Positions 17,184-27,370 are shown, counted from the first letter of the stretch. The stretch: DNA of 64,000 nt from Aliarcobacter sp. (GCA_028688995.1 JAQTXB010000010.1:49948-113947), one strand, 5' to 3'. Notes: a model not told the origin generated them from the sequence alone. Numbers and translations: made by a program.

Positions 17184-17202
17184 TTTTTTAGACTACTTTT
17201 TT
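17174..17202 (+). terminator. Terminator between EamA gene and convergent SDR gene
   Basis: AAAAAGTAGT and ACTACTTTTT pair as a 10-base stem with a seven-base loop and a T run. The A run on the left lets it work in both directions. Confidence 0.75.
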
Positions 17203-17218
17203 AAATATAAAGATAAAT

Positions 17219-17923
17219 TTATCTAGGATATGAACAATTATTAATATCTAAACAAATTCCATTTATATACTCTGGACAATCTGTTGCTAGCCAAACGATT
17301 GCTTTTGCAACTTCTTCAGCAGTTGCAAATCTTCCAGTTGCTACTGTTTTTTTGAATTCTGCTTTTCTCTCTTCAGAATTATCTTTTTGCATATCAGTTT
17401 CAGTTGGACTTGGAGCAACACAATTTACTGTAATTCCATAAGCTCCTAACATTTTTCCATAGATTTTTGTAGCATTAATTAGCCCAGCTTTTGCAATTCC
17501 ATACCAAACATCAGGATGTCCAATTTGTCCAGCAATTGAGGCTGTATTTACAATTCTGCCATATTTTTGTTTTTTCATATGCTCAGAAAAAATATTCATT
17601 AATTCAACTGGTGTATATAAATCCACATTCATAATATGATCACGTGCTTCTTTTGGGTAATTATTATAGGTATATTTTGGTTGCATATATCCAGCATTGT
17701 TTATTAAAATATCTATATTTCCCACTTCTTTTGCAAGTGCCGGTAAACCATCTACATCTGATAAATCATATTCAATGGCTGTTACATTTTTTACTCCTAC
17801 TATTGGACAAGTATCAAAATCACGAGCCACAATAATAACTTCATATCCAAACTCTAACATAGCTCTTGAAACTGCTAATCCAATTCCTTTATTTCCACCT
17901 GTTATTAATACTCTTTTTGACAT
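17219..17923 (-). CDS. Short-chain dehydrogenase/reductase
   Basis: The 234-residue protein is a classical SDR: the Rossmann glycine motif TGGNKGIG at 8-15, NNAGY at about 80-84, and the catalytic triad in NTASIAG (Ser) and YGIAKAG (YxxxK). The C-terminal CLDINNCSYPR tail is typical of small FabG-like enzymes. It should be an NAD(P)H-dependent oxidoreductase of unknown substrate. It is monocistronic, convergent with the EamA gene, with GGAG before the start. Confidence 0.85.
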   Translation of the reverse strand: MSKRVLITGGNKGIGLAVSRAMLEFGYEVIIVARDFDTCPIVGVKNVTAIEYDLSDVDGLPALAKEVGNIDILINNAGYMQPKYTYNNYPKEARDHIMNVDLYTPVELMNIFSEHMKKQKYGRIVNTASIAGQIGHPDVWYGIAKAGLINATKIYGKMLGAYGITVNCVAPSPTETDMQKDNSEERKAEFKKTVATGRFATAEEVAKAIVWLATDCPEYINGICLDINNCSYPR

Positions 17924-18030
17924 TATTTTTCTCCATCTTTTAATGCTTAATTATATATGTTCATTGATTTTAATCATCTTAATATTATATATTTATGCTA
18001 GAATTGGCCACATAAAAGAATAGAGGGTAT

Positions 18031-19953
18031 ATGATTTACAAAAATGAAAAACAATTATTAAATATTATTAAATTTACTCCACCTATATTTATCATAACAA
18101 TTTCTATCATTATTACTTTTTTATTATCATTAGATAAACAAAATGAACTTGAAAAAGAGAAAATTTCTATTAAAAATAAATATATAAAAGAAAATAAAGA
18201 ATTAATTATGAATGATGTAGAAAATTTATATGATTTTATTCTTAAAACACAAGCAAAAACTGAAGAAAGACTCAAAGAAAATATCAAAAATAGAGTTTAT
18301 GAAGCTCAAACAATTGTAATGACCATCTATAATGAAAATAAAGATAAAAAAAGCAAAGATGAAATAAAAACTATGATAAAAGATGCTTTAGTTAATATTC
18401 GATTTAATGAAGGAAGAGGATATTTCTTTATCTACTCATTTGATTATGAATGTATTTTATTACCAATTAATAGAAAATTAGAAGGAAGTAGTTTTTACAA
18501 TTTTCAAGATTATAAAGGAAAATATTTAACAAGAGATATTATTACCCAACTAAAAAAAGAGAAAGAAGGATTTCAGAATTGGTATTATGCAAAGCCCAAT
18601 GATTTAACAACTGATTATAAAAAAATTGGATTTAATATCTATTTTGAACCTTATGATTGGTTTATAGGAACTGGTGAATATGTTATTGATTATGAAAATA
18701 CCGTAAAAGCAGAAGTATTAGAATATATTTCAAGACTTGTACCAAATAAAGAAAACTATTTTTTTGTTCTTGATTATAATAAAAAGACACTATTTCATGT
18801 AATAGATGATTTAATTAATAAACCTGCACATAATGTGCCAAATGTAGAAAACAATCATGTTTTTGATGAAATGCTTTCAATTGCAAAAGAGGGATCTAGT
18901 TTTTTAACATATAATTATAAACCAAATGACAAACTTTTAACAAAAACGAGTTATATAAAAGGTTTACAAAATTGGGGTTGGATTATAGGAAAGGGTTTTT
19001 ATCATGATAATATAAACGTAATTATTAAAAATAATACTAATGAACTAAATAAAAAATTCCATACAAAAGTTTTAAATATAATATCAATTGCAATAATTCT
19101 TACTATCATATTATTGATAATTTCAATTTACATTTCAAAACTACTAGAGAAAAAATTCACAAACTACAAAAAAGAAATTGATAACTATATTGATAAAAAT
19201 ACCGAACAACAACATATTTTATCTCAACAATCAAAAATGGCAGCTATGGGAGAAATGTTAGGAAATATTGCTCACCAATGGAGACAACCTCTTTCTGTTA
19301 TAACTACAGTTGCTACTGGAATGAAATTACAAAAAGAATTTGATTCCCTTGATGATGTAACCTTTGAAAAATCTATTGACAACATTACTAATTCCGCTTT
19401 ATATTTATCTGATACTATTGAAGATTTTAGAAACTTCTTTAGAACTGACAAAGAGGAAACTGTTTTTTATATAGAAAATGTTTTTGAAAAAGTTTTTAAA
19501 TTAACTAATGCTCAATTTAAAAACCACGAAATTATTTTTATAAAAAATATAAATGATTTTAAACTATTTGGTTTTGAAAATGAGTTTATTCAAGCTTTAA
19601 TTAATATTTTAAATAATGCAAAAGATGCTTTAGAAACTATTGATAATCCAAGATTAATTTTTATTTCAACTTACGAAGAAAATAATAAAGCCATCATCAA
19701 AATAACAGACAATGCAGGTGGAATTGACGAAGAGATTATAGACAAAATTTGTGAGCCTTATTTTACAACAAAACATCAAGCAAAAGGAACGGGAATTGGT
19801 CTTTATATGACCGAAGAAATTATTGTAAAACACATGAATGGAACTTTAGTATTTAAAAATGTTGATATTATTTATGAAAACCAAAGTTACAAAGGTGCGG
19901 AAATTACTATAAAATTAGCTTTTAAACAACAGGAGGAAGCTACTAAACTGTAA
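18031..19953 (+). CDS. Membrane sensor histidine kinase with double Cache domain (copy 1)
   Basis: The 640-residue protein has a membrane helix at 13-32, a periplasmic double Cache_2-type sensor (about 35-345: RGYFFIYSFD, WFIGTGEYV repeated as WIIGKGFYH), a second helix at about 350-370, a short coiled coil, and a kinase core with H415 in GNIAHQWRQPLS, N box LINILNNAKDAL, DNAGGID and GTGIGLYM. No HAMP domain is obvious. No response regulator is adjacent. It is followed by a paralogue (20055-21968) whose kinase half is nearly identical in DNA while the sensor has diverged. Cache_2 sensors bind small organic acids or similar ligands; this ligand is unknown. Confidence 0.9.
   Translation: MIYKNEKQLLNIIKFTPPIFIITISIIITFLLSLDKQNELEKEKISIKNKYIKENKELIMNDVENLYDFILKTQAKTEERLKENIKNRVYEAQTIVMTIYNENKDKKSKDEIKTMIKDALVNIRFNEGRGYFFIYSFDYECILLPINRKLEGSSFYNFQDYKGKYLTRDIITQLKKEKEGFQNWYYAKPNDLTTDYKKIGFNIYFEPYDWFIGTGEYVIDYENTVKAEVLEYISRLVPNKENYFFVLDYNKKTLFHVIDDLINKPAHNVPNVENNHVFDEMLSIAKEGSSFLTYNYKPNDKLLTKTSYIKGLQNWGWIIGKGFYHDNINVIIKNNTNELNKKFHTKVLNIISIAIILTIILLIISIYISKLLEKKFTNYKKEIDNYIDKNTEQQHILSQQSKMAAMGEMLGNIAHQWRQPLSVITTVATGMKLQKEFDSLDDVTFEKSIDNITNSALYLSDTIEDFRNFFRTDKEETVFYIENVFEKVFKLTNAQFKNHEIIFIKNINDFKLFGFENEFIQALINILNNAKDALETIDNPRLIFISTYEENNKAIIKITDNAGGIDEEIIDKICEPYFTTKHQAKGTGIGLYMTEEIIVKHMNGTLVFKNVDIIYENQSYKGAEITIKLAFKQQEEATKL
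19181..19910 (+). repeat. 730-base near-identical repeat, copy 1 (kinase-coding half)
   Basis: Aligned with 21214-21943 by eye I find only two substitutions in 730 bases (a TCA/GCA codon near 19231 and ATT/GTT near 19867). It covers the linker after the second membrane helix through almost the end of the kinase domain. Flanking sequence diverges sharply at both ends. Confidence 0.9.
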
Positions 19954-20054
19954 ATAACAATTTAAATAATCCAAAATATTTATATTAATTTTTCATCATC
20001 TTAATAGAATTTATTTTATGATAAAATCAATTATTACAAAAGAATTGAGACTAA

Positions 20055-21968
20055 ATGATTTACAAAAATGAAAAACAATTATTAAATATTATTAAATTTA
20101 CTCCTCCTATATTTATTATCACTATTTCAATTATTATTACTTTTTTATTATTTCTAGAAAAACAAGATGAACTTAAAAAAGAGAAAATTTCTATACAAAA
20201 TACTTATATTAAAGAAAATAAAGAATTAGTTCAAAAAGATGTTCAAAATCTTTATGATTTCATTGTAAAAACTCAAGAAACAACAGAAGAAAAATTAAAA
20301 GATTCTATAAAAGAGAGAGTTAACGAAGCAAATAACATAGCCATGAGAATCTATAATGAAAACAAAGATAGCAAAACTAAAGATGAAATAATAAAAATGA
20401 TTAAAGATGCTATTGTTGATATTAGATTCAATGATGGCAGAGGTTATATTTTTATTTATACCTTTGACTATGAATGTATTTTATTACCTATAAACAGAGT
20501 TAATGAAGGGCAAAGTGTTTATAATTTTCAAGACTCAAATGGTATGTATTTAGGAAGAGAAATTGTTAATAGTTTAAAGAATAAAGATGAAGCTTTTTTA
20601 ACTTGGTATTATCCTAAACCAAATGAATTAAACTCTTCATATAAAAAAATTGGTTTTAATATTCATTTTAAACCCTATGACTGGTTTATTGGAACTGGTG
20701 AATATTTTGTTGATTTTGAAGATAGTGTAAAAAAGAGTGTTTTAGAGTATATCTCGAAATTTAAAACAAATAAAAATGACTACTTTTTTATTCTAGATTA
20801 CGATAATAAAGAGGGTTTATTTAAAAGAGTTGATGGAACAGAAGAGCACACTTTTGTAGAATTAACAAAACCTAAAGATAAAAATTTATTTAATAATATA
20901 GTAAAAGCTGCAAAAAACAATAAAGAGTTCATCTCGTATAACTACGAATATGATGAAAGCAATAACATTTTAACAAAAACGAGTTATATAAAAGATTTAC
21001 CAAATTGGAAATGGGTTATTGCAAAAGGTTTTTATCATAGTTATGTAAATGATATTATTAAAAATAAAACAGATGAATTAAATAATAACTTTGAAAAAAA
21101 GATTATGACTATTTTTTCTATTGCTGTAATTTTAACTGTTTTATTATTGATTTTTTCAATTTACATTTCAAAACTACTTGAAAAGAAATTTGCAAATTAT
21201 AAAAGAGAAATTAATAACTATATTGATAAAAATACCGAACAACAACATATTTTATCTCAACAAGCAAAAATGGCAGCTATGGGAGAAATGTTAGGAAATA
21301 TTGCTCACCAATGGAGACAACCTCTTTCTGTTATAACTACAGTTGCTACTGGAATGAAATTACAAAAAGAATTTGATTCCCTTGATGATGTAACCTTTGA
21401 AAAATCTATTGACAACATTACTAATTCCGCTTTATATTTATCTGATACTATTGAAGATTTTAGAAACTTCTTTAGAACTGACAAAGAGGAAACTGTTTTT
21501 TATATAGAAAATGTTTTTGAAAAAGTTTTTAAATTAACTAATGCTCAATTTAAAAACCACGAAATTATTTTTATAAAAAATATAAATGATTTTAAACTAT
21601 TTGGTTTTGAAAATGAGTTTATTCAAGCTTTAATTAATATTTTAAATAATGCAAAAGATGCTTTAGAAACTATTGATAATCCAAGATTAATTTTTATTTC
21701 AACTTACGAAGAAAATAATAAAGCCATCATCAAAATAACAGACAATGCAGGTGGAATTGACGAAGAGATTATAGACAAAATTTGTGAGCCTTATTTTACA
21801 ACAAAACATCAAGCAAAAGGAACGGGAATTGGTCTTTATATGACCGAAGAAATTATTGTAAAACACATGAATGGAACTTTAGTATTTAAAAATGTTGATG
21901 TTATTTATGAAAACCAAAGTTACAAAGGTGCGGAAATTACTATTGAACTTCCTATTAAAACCACTTAA
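20055..21968 (+). CDS. Membrane sensor histidine kinase with double Cache domain (copy 2)
   Basis: The 637-residue paralogue of 18031-19953 has the same layout: helix at 13-32, double Cache sensor (about 35-348), second helix, H418 in the HQWRQPLS motif, and intact N, G1 and G2 boxes. The first 50 bases of the two genes are also identical, then the sensors drift, for example an insert EGLFKRVDGTEEHTF in copy 2. So the two proteins probably share a downstream partner but sense different ligands. The last 14 bases overlap the convergent cobA gene. Start is the ATG matching that of copy 1; the ribosome site is weak (TTGAGA). Confidence 0.9.
   Translation: MIYKNEKQLLNIIKFTPPIFIITISIIITFLLFLEKQDELKKEKISIQNTYIKENKELVQKDVQNLYDFIVKTQETTEEKLKDSIKERVNEANNIAMRIYNENKDSKTKDEIIKMIKDAIVDIRFNDGRGYIFIYTFDYECILLPINRVNEGQSVYNFQDSNGMYLGREIVNSLKNKDEAFLTWYYPKPNELNSSYKKIGFNIHFKPYDWFIGTGEYFVDFEDSVKKSVLEYISKFKTNKNDYFFILDYDNKEGLFKRVDGTEEHTFVELTKPKDKNLFNNIVKAAKNNKEFISYNYEYDESNNILTKTSYIKDLPNWKWVIAKGFYHSYVNDIIKNKTDELNNNFEKKIMTIFSIAVILTVLLLIFSIYISKLLEKKFANYKREINNYIDKNTEQQHILSQQAKMAAMGEMLGNIAHQWRQPLSVITTVATGMKLQKEFDSLDDVTFEKSIDNITNSALYLSDTIEDFRNFFRTDKEETVFYIENVFEKVFKLTNAQFKNHEIIFIKNINDFKLFGFENEFIQALINILNNAKDALETIDNPRLIFISTYEENNKAIIKITDNAGGIDEEIIDKICEPYFTTKHQAKGTGIGLYMTEEIIVKHMNGTLVFKNVDVIYENQSYKGAEITIELPIKTT
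21214..21943 (+). repeat. 730-base near-identical repeat, copy 2 (kinase-coding half)
   Basis: Partner of 19181-19910, same orientation, start-to-start distance 2033 bases. The sharp boundaries, with both inside codons, and the divergent sensor regions between copies point to gene conversion rather than a simple recent duplication. Confidence 0.9.
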
Positions 21969-22683
21969 TCTGCTCACGTAAATTGACAACTTCACCAATA
22001 ACAATCATAGCTGGAGTTTCTAAACCAATTGATTTTTCAACAATATTCTCTAAAGTTCCAACTACTACTTTTTGCTCTTTTGTTGTTCCTTTTGAAATAA
22101 CTGCACATGGGTAATCTTTTCTTTTTCCTAGAGAGATTAATTTTGAAGAAATTAATTCGATATTATGGTATCCCATTAAAAAAACAATTGTTTCTTCATT
22201 TAAAAAACTCTCCCATTCTATTTGAGATATTTTCTTTTTTGGATTTTCATGTCCAGTTACTACTCTAAAAGATGTTGTTATTCCTCTATGGGTTACTGGA
22301 ATCCCAGCATATGCTGGAACTGCTATTGCTGAAGTTATTCCTGGAATGATTTCAAATTTAATATTTCTATCAAACAAGTAAAGAGCTTCTTCACCACCTC
22401 TTCCAAAAACAAAAGGATCACCACCTTTTAATCTTACTACATTTTCATATTTTAAAGATGCTTGATAGATTAATTCATTTATCTCATCTTGAGGAAGAGT
22501 ATGTTTTTTATCTTCTTTACCAACATAGATTAAATCACAAGATGGTTTTACCATTTCTAGAATTTCTGGGTTTACTAATCTATCATAGATTAGAACATCT
22601 GCATTTTGTATTACTCGAACTGCTTTTAATGTTAGCAGTTCTACATCTCCTGGTCCTGCGCCTGTTAGGTATACTTTTGGCAT
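21955..22683 (-). CDS. cobA: Uroporphyrinogen-III C-methyltransferase (SUMT)
   Basis: The 242-residue protein shows the SUMT signatures: VYLTGAGPGDVELLT at the N terminus, VRLKGGDPFVFGRGGEE, and PGITSAIAVPAYAGIPVTHRG. It methylates uroporphyrinogen III at C2 and C7 to precorrin-2, the branch point to siroheme and cobalamin. It has no CysG oxidase/ferrochelatase domain. Its position at the end of the nrtABC-side gene row, in the island with nirB, suggests it supplies siroheme for nitrite reductase. It is convergent with, and overlaps by 14 bases, the second histidine kinase. Confidence 0.9.
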   Translation of the reverse strand: MPKVYLTGAGPGDVELLTLKAVRVIQNADVLIYDRLVNPEILEMVKPSCDLIYVGKEDKKHTLPQDEINELIYQASLKYENVVRLKGGDPFVFGRGGEEALYLFDRNIKFEIIPGITSAIAVPAYAGIPVTHRGITTSFRVVTGHENPKKKISQIEWESFLNEETIVFLMGYHNIELISSKLISLGKRKDYPCAVISKGTTKEQKVVVGTLENIVEKSIGLETPAMIVIGEVVNLREQIKWF

Positions 22684-22698
22684 TTTATTTCTCTTTTC

Positions 22699-24483
22699 TT
22701 ATTTTTTCATTGAATTTAATTGACTAAATACTTCATCTAATATATTCTCTATATTTGTTGAATAAGCTAATATATTTTTTTCATCTCTTTGTTTTATTGC
22801 TACTCCATAAGATAATAAATCACTATCAAGTTGAATAGTTTTTTCTATTATTTTTGACAAATATGAAGAACTATTTTTATCACTATTCTCATATTTTTTT
22901 ATAAATGAATTTATATTTCTTCTATTTTCAACATCTATATCTATATCTTTACTATTATTGTTTACTTGATTTAAAATAGCTTGTTTATATTTTGTATAAT
23001 CTATTTTTACATTATTTAGTTCTTGAACTAAATCAAAATCAGATATTCTATTTTCCACAGCTTTGTCATAATTATTTAAAGATGCTGCTTTTATCATACT
23101 AATTGCCACTTCATTTGTTTGAGTAGCAAGCTCTTTTGTTTTAGTTGCCATATTTGCATTTTCTTGAGTTATATGGTCTAGTCTATTCATTGTTTCACTT
23201 ATTTGTGAAATATTTTGCATTTGAATCTCATTTGATTTGGCAACATCTTCAATAATTACTGTATTTTCTTGAATCATTGAAGCTAGTTTTTCAAAACTAT
23301 TTTTCATATCTTGAGAATAATTTTTACCATCTATTGATTTCTGACTTGCAACTTCAACTAAATTTTTTATCTGTTTTGCTGCATCTGCACTTCTATTTGC
23401 AAGATTTCGAACTTCTGCTGCAACCACGGCGAATCCTTTTCCTGCTTCTCCAGCAGTTGCAGCTTCAACTGCTGCATTTAAAGATAAAATATTTGTTTGA
23501 AAGGCAATTTGGTCGATTATTGTAATTGCTTCTTGAATTGCACTTGTTGAATCGTTTATTTCAAGCATTGATTTTTCAGTATTTTCAACTAATTTAATTC
23601 CTTCATTTGCATAGTTTTTAGTTTTTGTAGCAATTTCTAACATATTTTTAGCTTTTATAGAAGTATCAGCAATATTTGATGTAATCTCAGCAACTGCTGC
23701 ACTTGTCTCTTCTAGTGATGCTGCTTGATTAATAGTTGCATTGTGTAAACTGCTCACTAATGATAAAAGATGATTAGATTTTTCATCTAACACATATCCA
23801 TTTTTATTTATCATTGCTAAAAATTCAGATACATTTGTTCCTATCATATTTAAACATCTTAAAAGTGTATTTACAATTGCTCCAATATCACTTTTATCTG
23901 CTTTTATCTCAAAATTTCCATTTGCATAACTAAGTGATGTTATAAAAGAATTAACAATATTTTCCCTTAAAGAGTCAATCATATGATTAAAATTATCTTT
24001 TAATTCATTGATATAAACATTATTTGCTTCACCATTTATTCTATAAACTAAAAAACCTTTTCCAATCATTTTTGATACAAATTTTGCTTCATTAATCACT
24101 TCATTATCAATTGCTAAACCATCTTTTATTTTTTGTATATTATCATTTAACTCTTTTGCCATATCACCTAAATGGTCATTTGAATTTAAATCAATCATAT
24201 CAAGATTTTTTTCAGTTGAAGTAAGATAGTTAAAAAATCGGCTAAGTCCAGATTTAATAGTAATTATTGAATTATTAATATTATTTGAAATAGCTACAAA
24301 CAAAAAAATTGTAATAAAAATAATAAACAGTATAAAAGCTATTGTAAAAGTTGAATTATTAGAATTATTTACTAATATCTCATTTAAATAAAGTATTGAA
24401 ATTAGTAAAAAACCAAAAAAAGGAAATGTTATTAGAAATATTAATTTCACTTTTAAACTAACGTTATCCAATAAACTTTTCAT
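22699..24483 (-). CDS. Methyl-accepting chemotaxis protein with two membrane helices and no periplasmic domain
   Basis: The 594-residue protein has helices at about 13-30 and 42-65 with only some 12 residues between, a long cytoplasmic helical region (about 70-235), and the MCP signalling domain (about 240-460; [20 protein letters not shown]). After it comes an extra 120-residue helical tail (about 470-594) whose spacing recalls the chemoreceptor zinc-binding (CZB) domain, although the expected His and Cys ligands are not evident. It starts three bases after the EAL gene stop and is followed by cobA, so it is probably expressed with nitrate genes. What it senses is unknown; a membrane or cytoplasmic signal is likely. 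Confidence 0.85.
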   Translation of the reverse strand: MKSLLDNVSLKVKLIFLITFPFFGFLLISILYLNEILVNNSNNSTFTIAFILFIIFITIFLFVAISNNINNSIITIKSGLSRFFNYLTSTEKNLDMIDLNSNDHLGDMAKELNDNIQKIKDGLAIDNEVINEAKFVSKMIGKGFLVYRINGEANNVYINELKDNFNHMIDSLRENIVNSFITSLSYANGNFEIKADKSDIGAIVNTLLRCLNMIGTNVSEFLAMINKNGYVLDEKSNHLLSLVSSLHNATINQAASLEETSAAVAEITSNIADTSIKAKNMLEIATKTKNYANEGIKLVENTEKSMLEINDSTSAIQEAITIIDQIAFQTNILSLNAAVEAATAGEAGKGFAVVAAEVRNLANRSADAAKQIKNLVEVASQKSIDGKNYSQDMKNSFEKLASMIQENTVIIEDVAKSNEIQMQNISQISETMNRLDHITQENANMATKTKELATQTNEVAISMIKAASLNNYDKAVENRISDFDLVQELNNVKIDYTKYKQAILNQVNNNSKDIDIDVENRRNINSFIKKYENSDKNSSSYLSKIIEKTIQLDSDLLSYGVAIKQRDEKNILAYSTNIENILDEVFSQLNSMKK

Positions 24484-24485
24484 TG

Positions 24486-25682
24486 TTAAATCCTTTTAAT
24501 TATTATGTCTAAGCAGATTATGTAAGATTCATTTCCAATTTCAAATTTTCTAGCAAATGTCTTACAAATATTTCCAGTTGCGTATGAAATATATTTATTA
24601 CTTAAATATATTCCTTGTTTTGACTCTAAAGTAATATAGTAATACTCTTTTAAATAGTGTTCATCGCCATTTTTTGATGGGCTAAATCTATCATTGATAT
24701 TATTAATTACCGTATCATGAATCTGTTTTGATGACTCAGCATCAATTAAATAAATTGCTTCTAAATCCATATAATTATTTAATTCATCAAACATAATCTC
24801 TTTTGCATTATTTATATTGCTAAATTGTTTGATAATCTTATTAGAAACAAGATGATAATTATTTACTAAATCTCTTTTTTTATTTATTGAATTAAGTGTT
24901 CTTCTTCTAAATATACTTCCAATTTCCACAATAATTGCTATTATTTTATCTATTAAAAAAGTATCCAATTCAAAAACTGGTATACAAAAATAGTATCCTT
25001 GGAATAGATTAATATTTGATTTCATAGCAAGACAAATTGCATCTTCATCTTCTACACCCTCAGCTAAAACCCTGATTCCTAAGTTATGGCTCATTTTTGC
25101 TATTGATTTTACAATCTCTCTATTTATATGATTATCTTTTGTATTTCTAAATAAAGATTTATCAATTTTTATCAAATCTGGTTTTATTATATTTATTCTA
25201 TCAAAGGTAGAATTTCCCGTTCCAAAATCATCTAAAGCAATTGTAAATCCTAACTCTTTATAATAAGAGCAAAACTCTTCCAATGCTTTAGTATTTGAAA
25301 TTTCATCCTCTTTTATCTCTATCATAAAATTTTTATAAGGAATTCCCACCCTATCTATAGTTTCTATAAAACTATAATTTCTATCTTCCCTATCAAAATT
25401 ATTTATAAGAGAAGATTCAAAATTCAAAAAGAGTATTAATTCATTATTTTCTAAATAATAGCTTTTAAACTTTTCAATAGATTTATTTCGTGTCAAAACA
25501 TCTAACTCTAAATTTAAATTTGCATCAATTGCTAATTTAAAGAGTTCAGTAGGAGATATAATCTCTTGTTTATATGTACATCTTGTTAATGCTTCAAATG
25601 CATATAATTGTTTTGATCGTATTGACACTATTGGTTGAAAATGAATTTCAACCAACTCATTTTTTATTATTTCTTCTATCAT
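24486..25682 (-). CDS. EAL-domain phosphodiesterase with C-terminal sensory-like domain
   Basis: The 398-residue protein begins directly with an EAL domain (about 1-245): [35 protein letters not shown] and EGVED, so the metal and catalytic residues look complete. Residues about 255-398 form a second domain of mixed helices and strands that I do not recognise (GAF/PDC-like in feel). It should hydrolyse c-di-GMP to pGpG. It sits 52 bases after nrtC with its own candidate -10, and three bases before a chemoreceptor gene, so c-di-GMP removal and taxis are tied to nitrate uptake in this layout. Confidence 0.85.
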   Translation of the reverse strand: MIEEIIKNELVEIHFQPIVSIRSKQLYAFEALTRCTYKQEIISPTELFKLAIDANLNLELDVLTRNKSIEKFKSYYLENNELILFLNFESSLINNFDREDRNYSFIETIDRVGIPYKNFMIEIKEDEISNTKALEEFCSYYKELGFTIALDDFGTGNSTFDRINIIKPDLIKIDKSLFRNTKDNHINREIVKSIAKMSHNLGIRVLAEGVEDEDAICLAMKSNINLFQGYYFCIPVFELDTFLIDKIIAIIVEIGSIFRRRTLNSINKKRDLVNNYHLVSNKIIKQFSNINNAKEIMFDELNNYMDLEAIYLIDAESSKQIHDTVINNINDRFSPSKNGDEHYLKEYYYITLESKQGIYLSNKYISYATGNICKTFARKFEIGNESYIICLDIIIKRI

Positions 25683-25712
25683 CTATTTTCACAACTTAAT
25701 TATTTTTTGTGT

Positions 25713-25718
25713 ATTATA
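25713..25718 (-). promoter_or_regulatory. Candidate internal promoter -10 before EAL-MCP-cobA
   Basis: TATAAT on the minus strand (within CGTCTATAATACAC) lies in the 52-base gap between nrtC and the EAL gene, 31 bases before its start. It could give the downstream genes expression independent of nrtA. Confidence 0.4.
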
Positions 25719-25734
25719 GACGAATTTCTATTTT

Positions 25735-26532
25735 TTACTCGTCATCTTTTGCAAATTTTTTATACAGAAAGTCTAAAATTGCCTCTCTACATCTTATATA
25801 CTCTTTATCACTTTGAAGTGCAACTCTATCCCTTGGTCTTGGAATATTAACTTCAAGAATTTCACCAATTGTAGCTTCTGGTCCATTTGTCATCATAATT
25901 ACTCTATCACTTAAAAGTACAGCTTCATCAATATCGTGAGTAATGATAATAACTGTATTTTGAACACTTTCTTGAATTCTCATTAAATGCTCTTGTAAAT
26001 TTGCACGTGTGAGAGAATCTAATGCTCCAAAAGGTTCATCCATTAGTAAAACATCAGGTTTAATTGATAGTGCTCTTGCAATTCCAACTCTTTGTTTCAT
26101 TCCACCACTAATTCCTCCTGGAAATTTATCCTTTGCATGGTCAAGATTTACCATAGAAACAAAGTGTTCAACCCTTTGTCGTAACTCTTGTGAAGTTAAA
26201 TCAGGCATAACTTTTTTTACTGCCATTTCAATATTTTGATAAACAGTAAGCCATGGAAGTAGTGAGTGATTTTGGAAAACCACAGCTCGCTCAGGTCCAG
26301 GTCCAGTAATTTCTTTATTATTTAAAATAATATTACCTTTTGTTTGTGCATCAAGCCCTGCAATCATATTTAGTAAAGTTGATTTACCACAACCACTATG
26401 TCCAATAATTGAAACTATTTCATTCTTTTTAATATTTACATTTACATCAACTACAGCTTTGTACTCTTTTCCACCAGAAAGTGGAAATGTTTTATATATA
26501 TTTTCTAATTGTAAAAATTTATCGTTACTCAT
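25735..26532 (-). CDS. nrtC: Nitrate ABC transporter ATP-binding protein
   Basis: About 265 residues with Walker A GHSGCGKS, Q loop VFQNHSLLPWL, signature ISGGMKQRVGIARAL, Walker [13 protein letters not shown] and H loop IITHDIDEA. It belongs to the NrtC/NrtD/SsuB/TauB group; it lacks the extra C-terminal NrtA-like domain of cyanobacterial NrtC, so it is NrtD-like in length. The start at 26532 is chosen because AAGG lies upstream; the longer reading frame would overlap nrtB. Together with nrtA and nrtB it forms the nitrate (possibly nitrite) uptake system. Confidence 0.85.
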   Translation of the reverse strand: MSNDKFLQLENIYKTFPLSGGKEYKAVVDVNVNIKKNEIVSIIGHSGCGKSTLLNMIAGLDAQTKGNIILNNKEITGPGPERAVVFQNHSLLPWLTVYQNIEMAVKKVMPDLTSQELRQRVEHFVSMVNLDHAKDKFPGGISGGMKQRVGIARALSIKPDVLLMDEPFGALDSLTRANLQEHLMRIQESVQNTVIIITHDIDEAVLLSDRVIMMTNGPEATIGEILEVNIPRPRDRVALQSDKEYIRCREAILDFLYKKFAKDDE

Positions 26533-26542
26533 CTCATCAACC

Positions 26543-27355
26543 TTACATTTTTTTTCTATAATCAAAATAATCAGCTATTTTTCCCATTAAAATATCTAAT
26601 ACAAAACCAACGAGTCCCACAATTATAATACCAATGATAATATTGTGATATGCAAGACTGTTATACTCATTCCAAATCCAAAACCCAATTCCAATTCCAC
26701 CTGTTAACATTTCAGCAGCAACAATAACTAACCAAGCAATTCCTAAAGATAGTCTCATTCCTGTAAAAATATAAGGAACAGCAACTGGTAAAATTATTTG
26801 AAATACTTTTTCTAAAGGTGAAAATCTTAAAACTTTTGCAACATTTAAATAATCTTCACTAACACTTTTAACTCCCAAAGAAGTATTTATGATAATTGGC
26901 CAAATTGATGTTATAAAAATAGTTGACATTGCAGTATTGTCAATATCTTTAAATACAAATAACAATAAAGGTAACCAAGCTAGCGGTGAAACTGGTTTTA
27001 ATATTTGAATAAAAGGATCAAGTGCATATTGAATATTTTTACTCATACCAACCATTAAACCAACTGGAACACCAACAATCACAGCTAGTGCGAATCCTCC
27101 AAATACTCTTTTTAAAGATTCAAGCACTTGCCAAAAAAGTCCTTTGTCATCTTTATTAACCACATATAAAGGATCACTTAAAACACCTTTTAATGTTTCA
27201 CCATCACTTGTCGTTCCACCAAATGCATAAATATATGTATCACTAGGAGTTGGAAAACCACTAATTAATACCGCAATGCCTGACCATACTTGAATTATAA
27301 TTACCAAAACTATTAATGGTAAAAGTATCTTTTTTATTGTCTCTTTATTCATCAT
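26543..27355 (-). CDS. nrtB: Nitrate ABC transporter permease
   Basis: The 270-residue inner-membrane protein has about six helices and the BPD_transp_1 EAA-type loop (NVAKVLRFSPLEKVFQIILPVAVPYIFTG). A periplasmic insert at about 30-65 (GFPTPSDTYIYAFGGTTSDGE) is typical of NrtB. It pairs with the ATPase encoded 10 bases downstream. It is separated from nrtA by 97 bases that hold strong hairpins. AAGGA precedes the start. Confidence 0.88.
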   Translation of the reverse strand: MMNKETIKKILLPLIVLVIIIQVWSGIAVLISGFPTPSDTYIYAFGGTTSDGETLKGVLSDPLYVVNKDDKGLFWQVLESLKRVFGGFALAVIVGVPVGLMVGMSKNIQYALDPFIQILKPVSPLAWLPLLLFVFKDIDNTAMSTIFITSIWPIIINTSLGVKSVSEDYLNVAKVLRFSPLEKVFQIILPVAVPYIFTGMRLSLGIAWLVIVAAEMLTGGIGIGFWIWNEYNSLAYHNIIIGIIIVGLVGFVLDILMGKIADYFDYRKKM

Positions 27356-27370
27356 TTTTCCTTTTTTAGA

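Noticed and set aside
19181..21943. Assembly artefact as the cause of the 730-base repeat
   Set aside because: The copies differ at two positions and the flanks are unique on both sides, so two real copies are more likely, although I cannot exclude it without reads.
18031..21968. Possibility that the twin kinases form a transposon or integrated element
   Set aside because: There is no transposase, no terminal inverted repeat and no target duplication; the repeat boundaries fall inside the coding sequences, which fits gene conversion.
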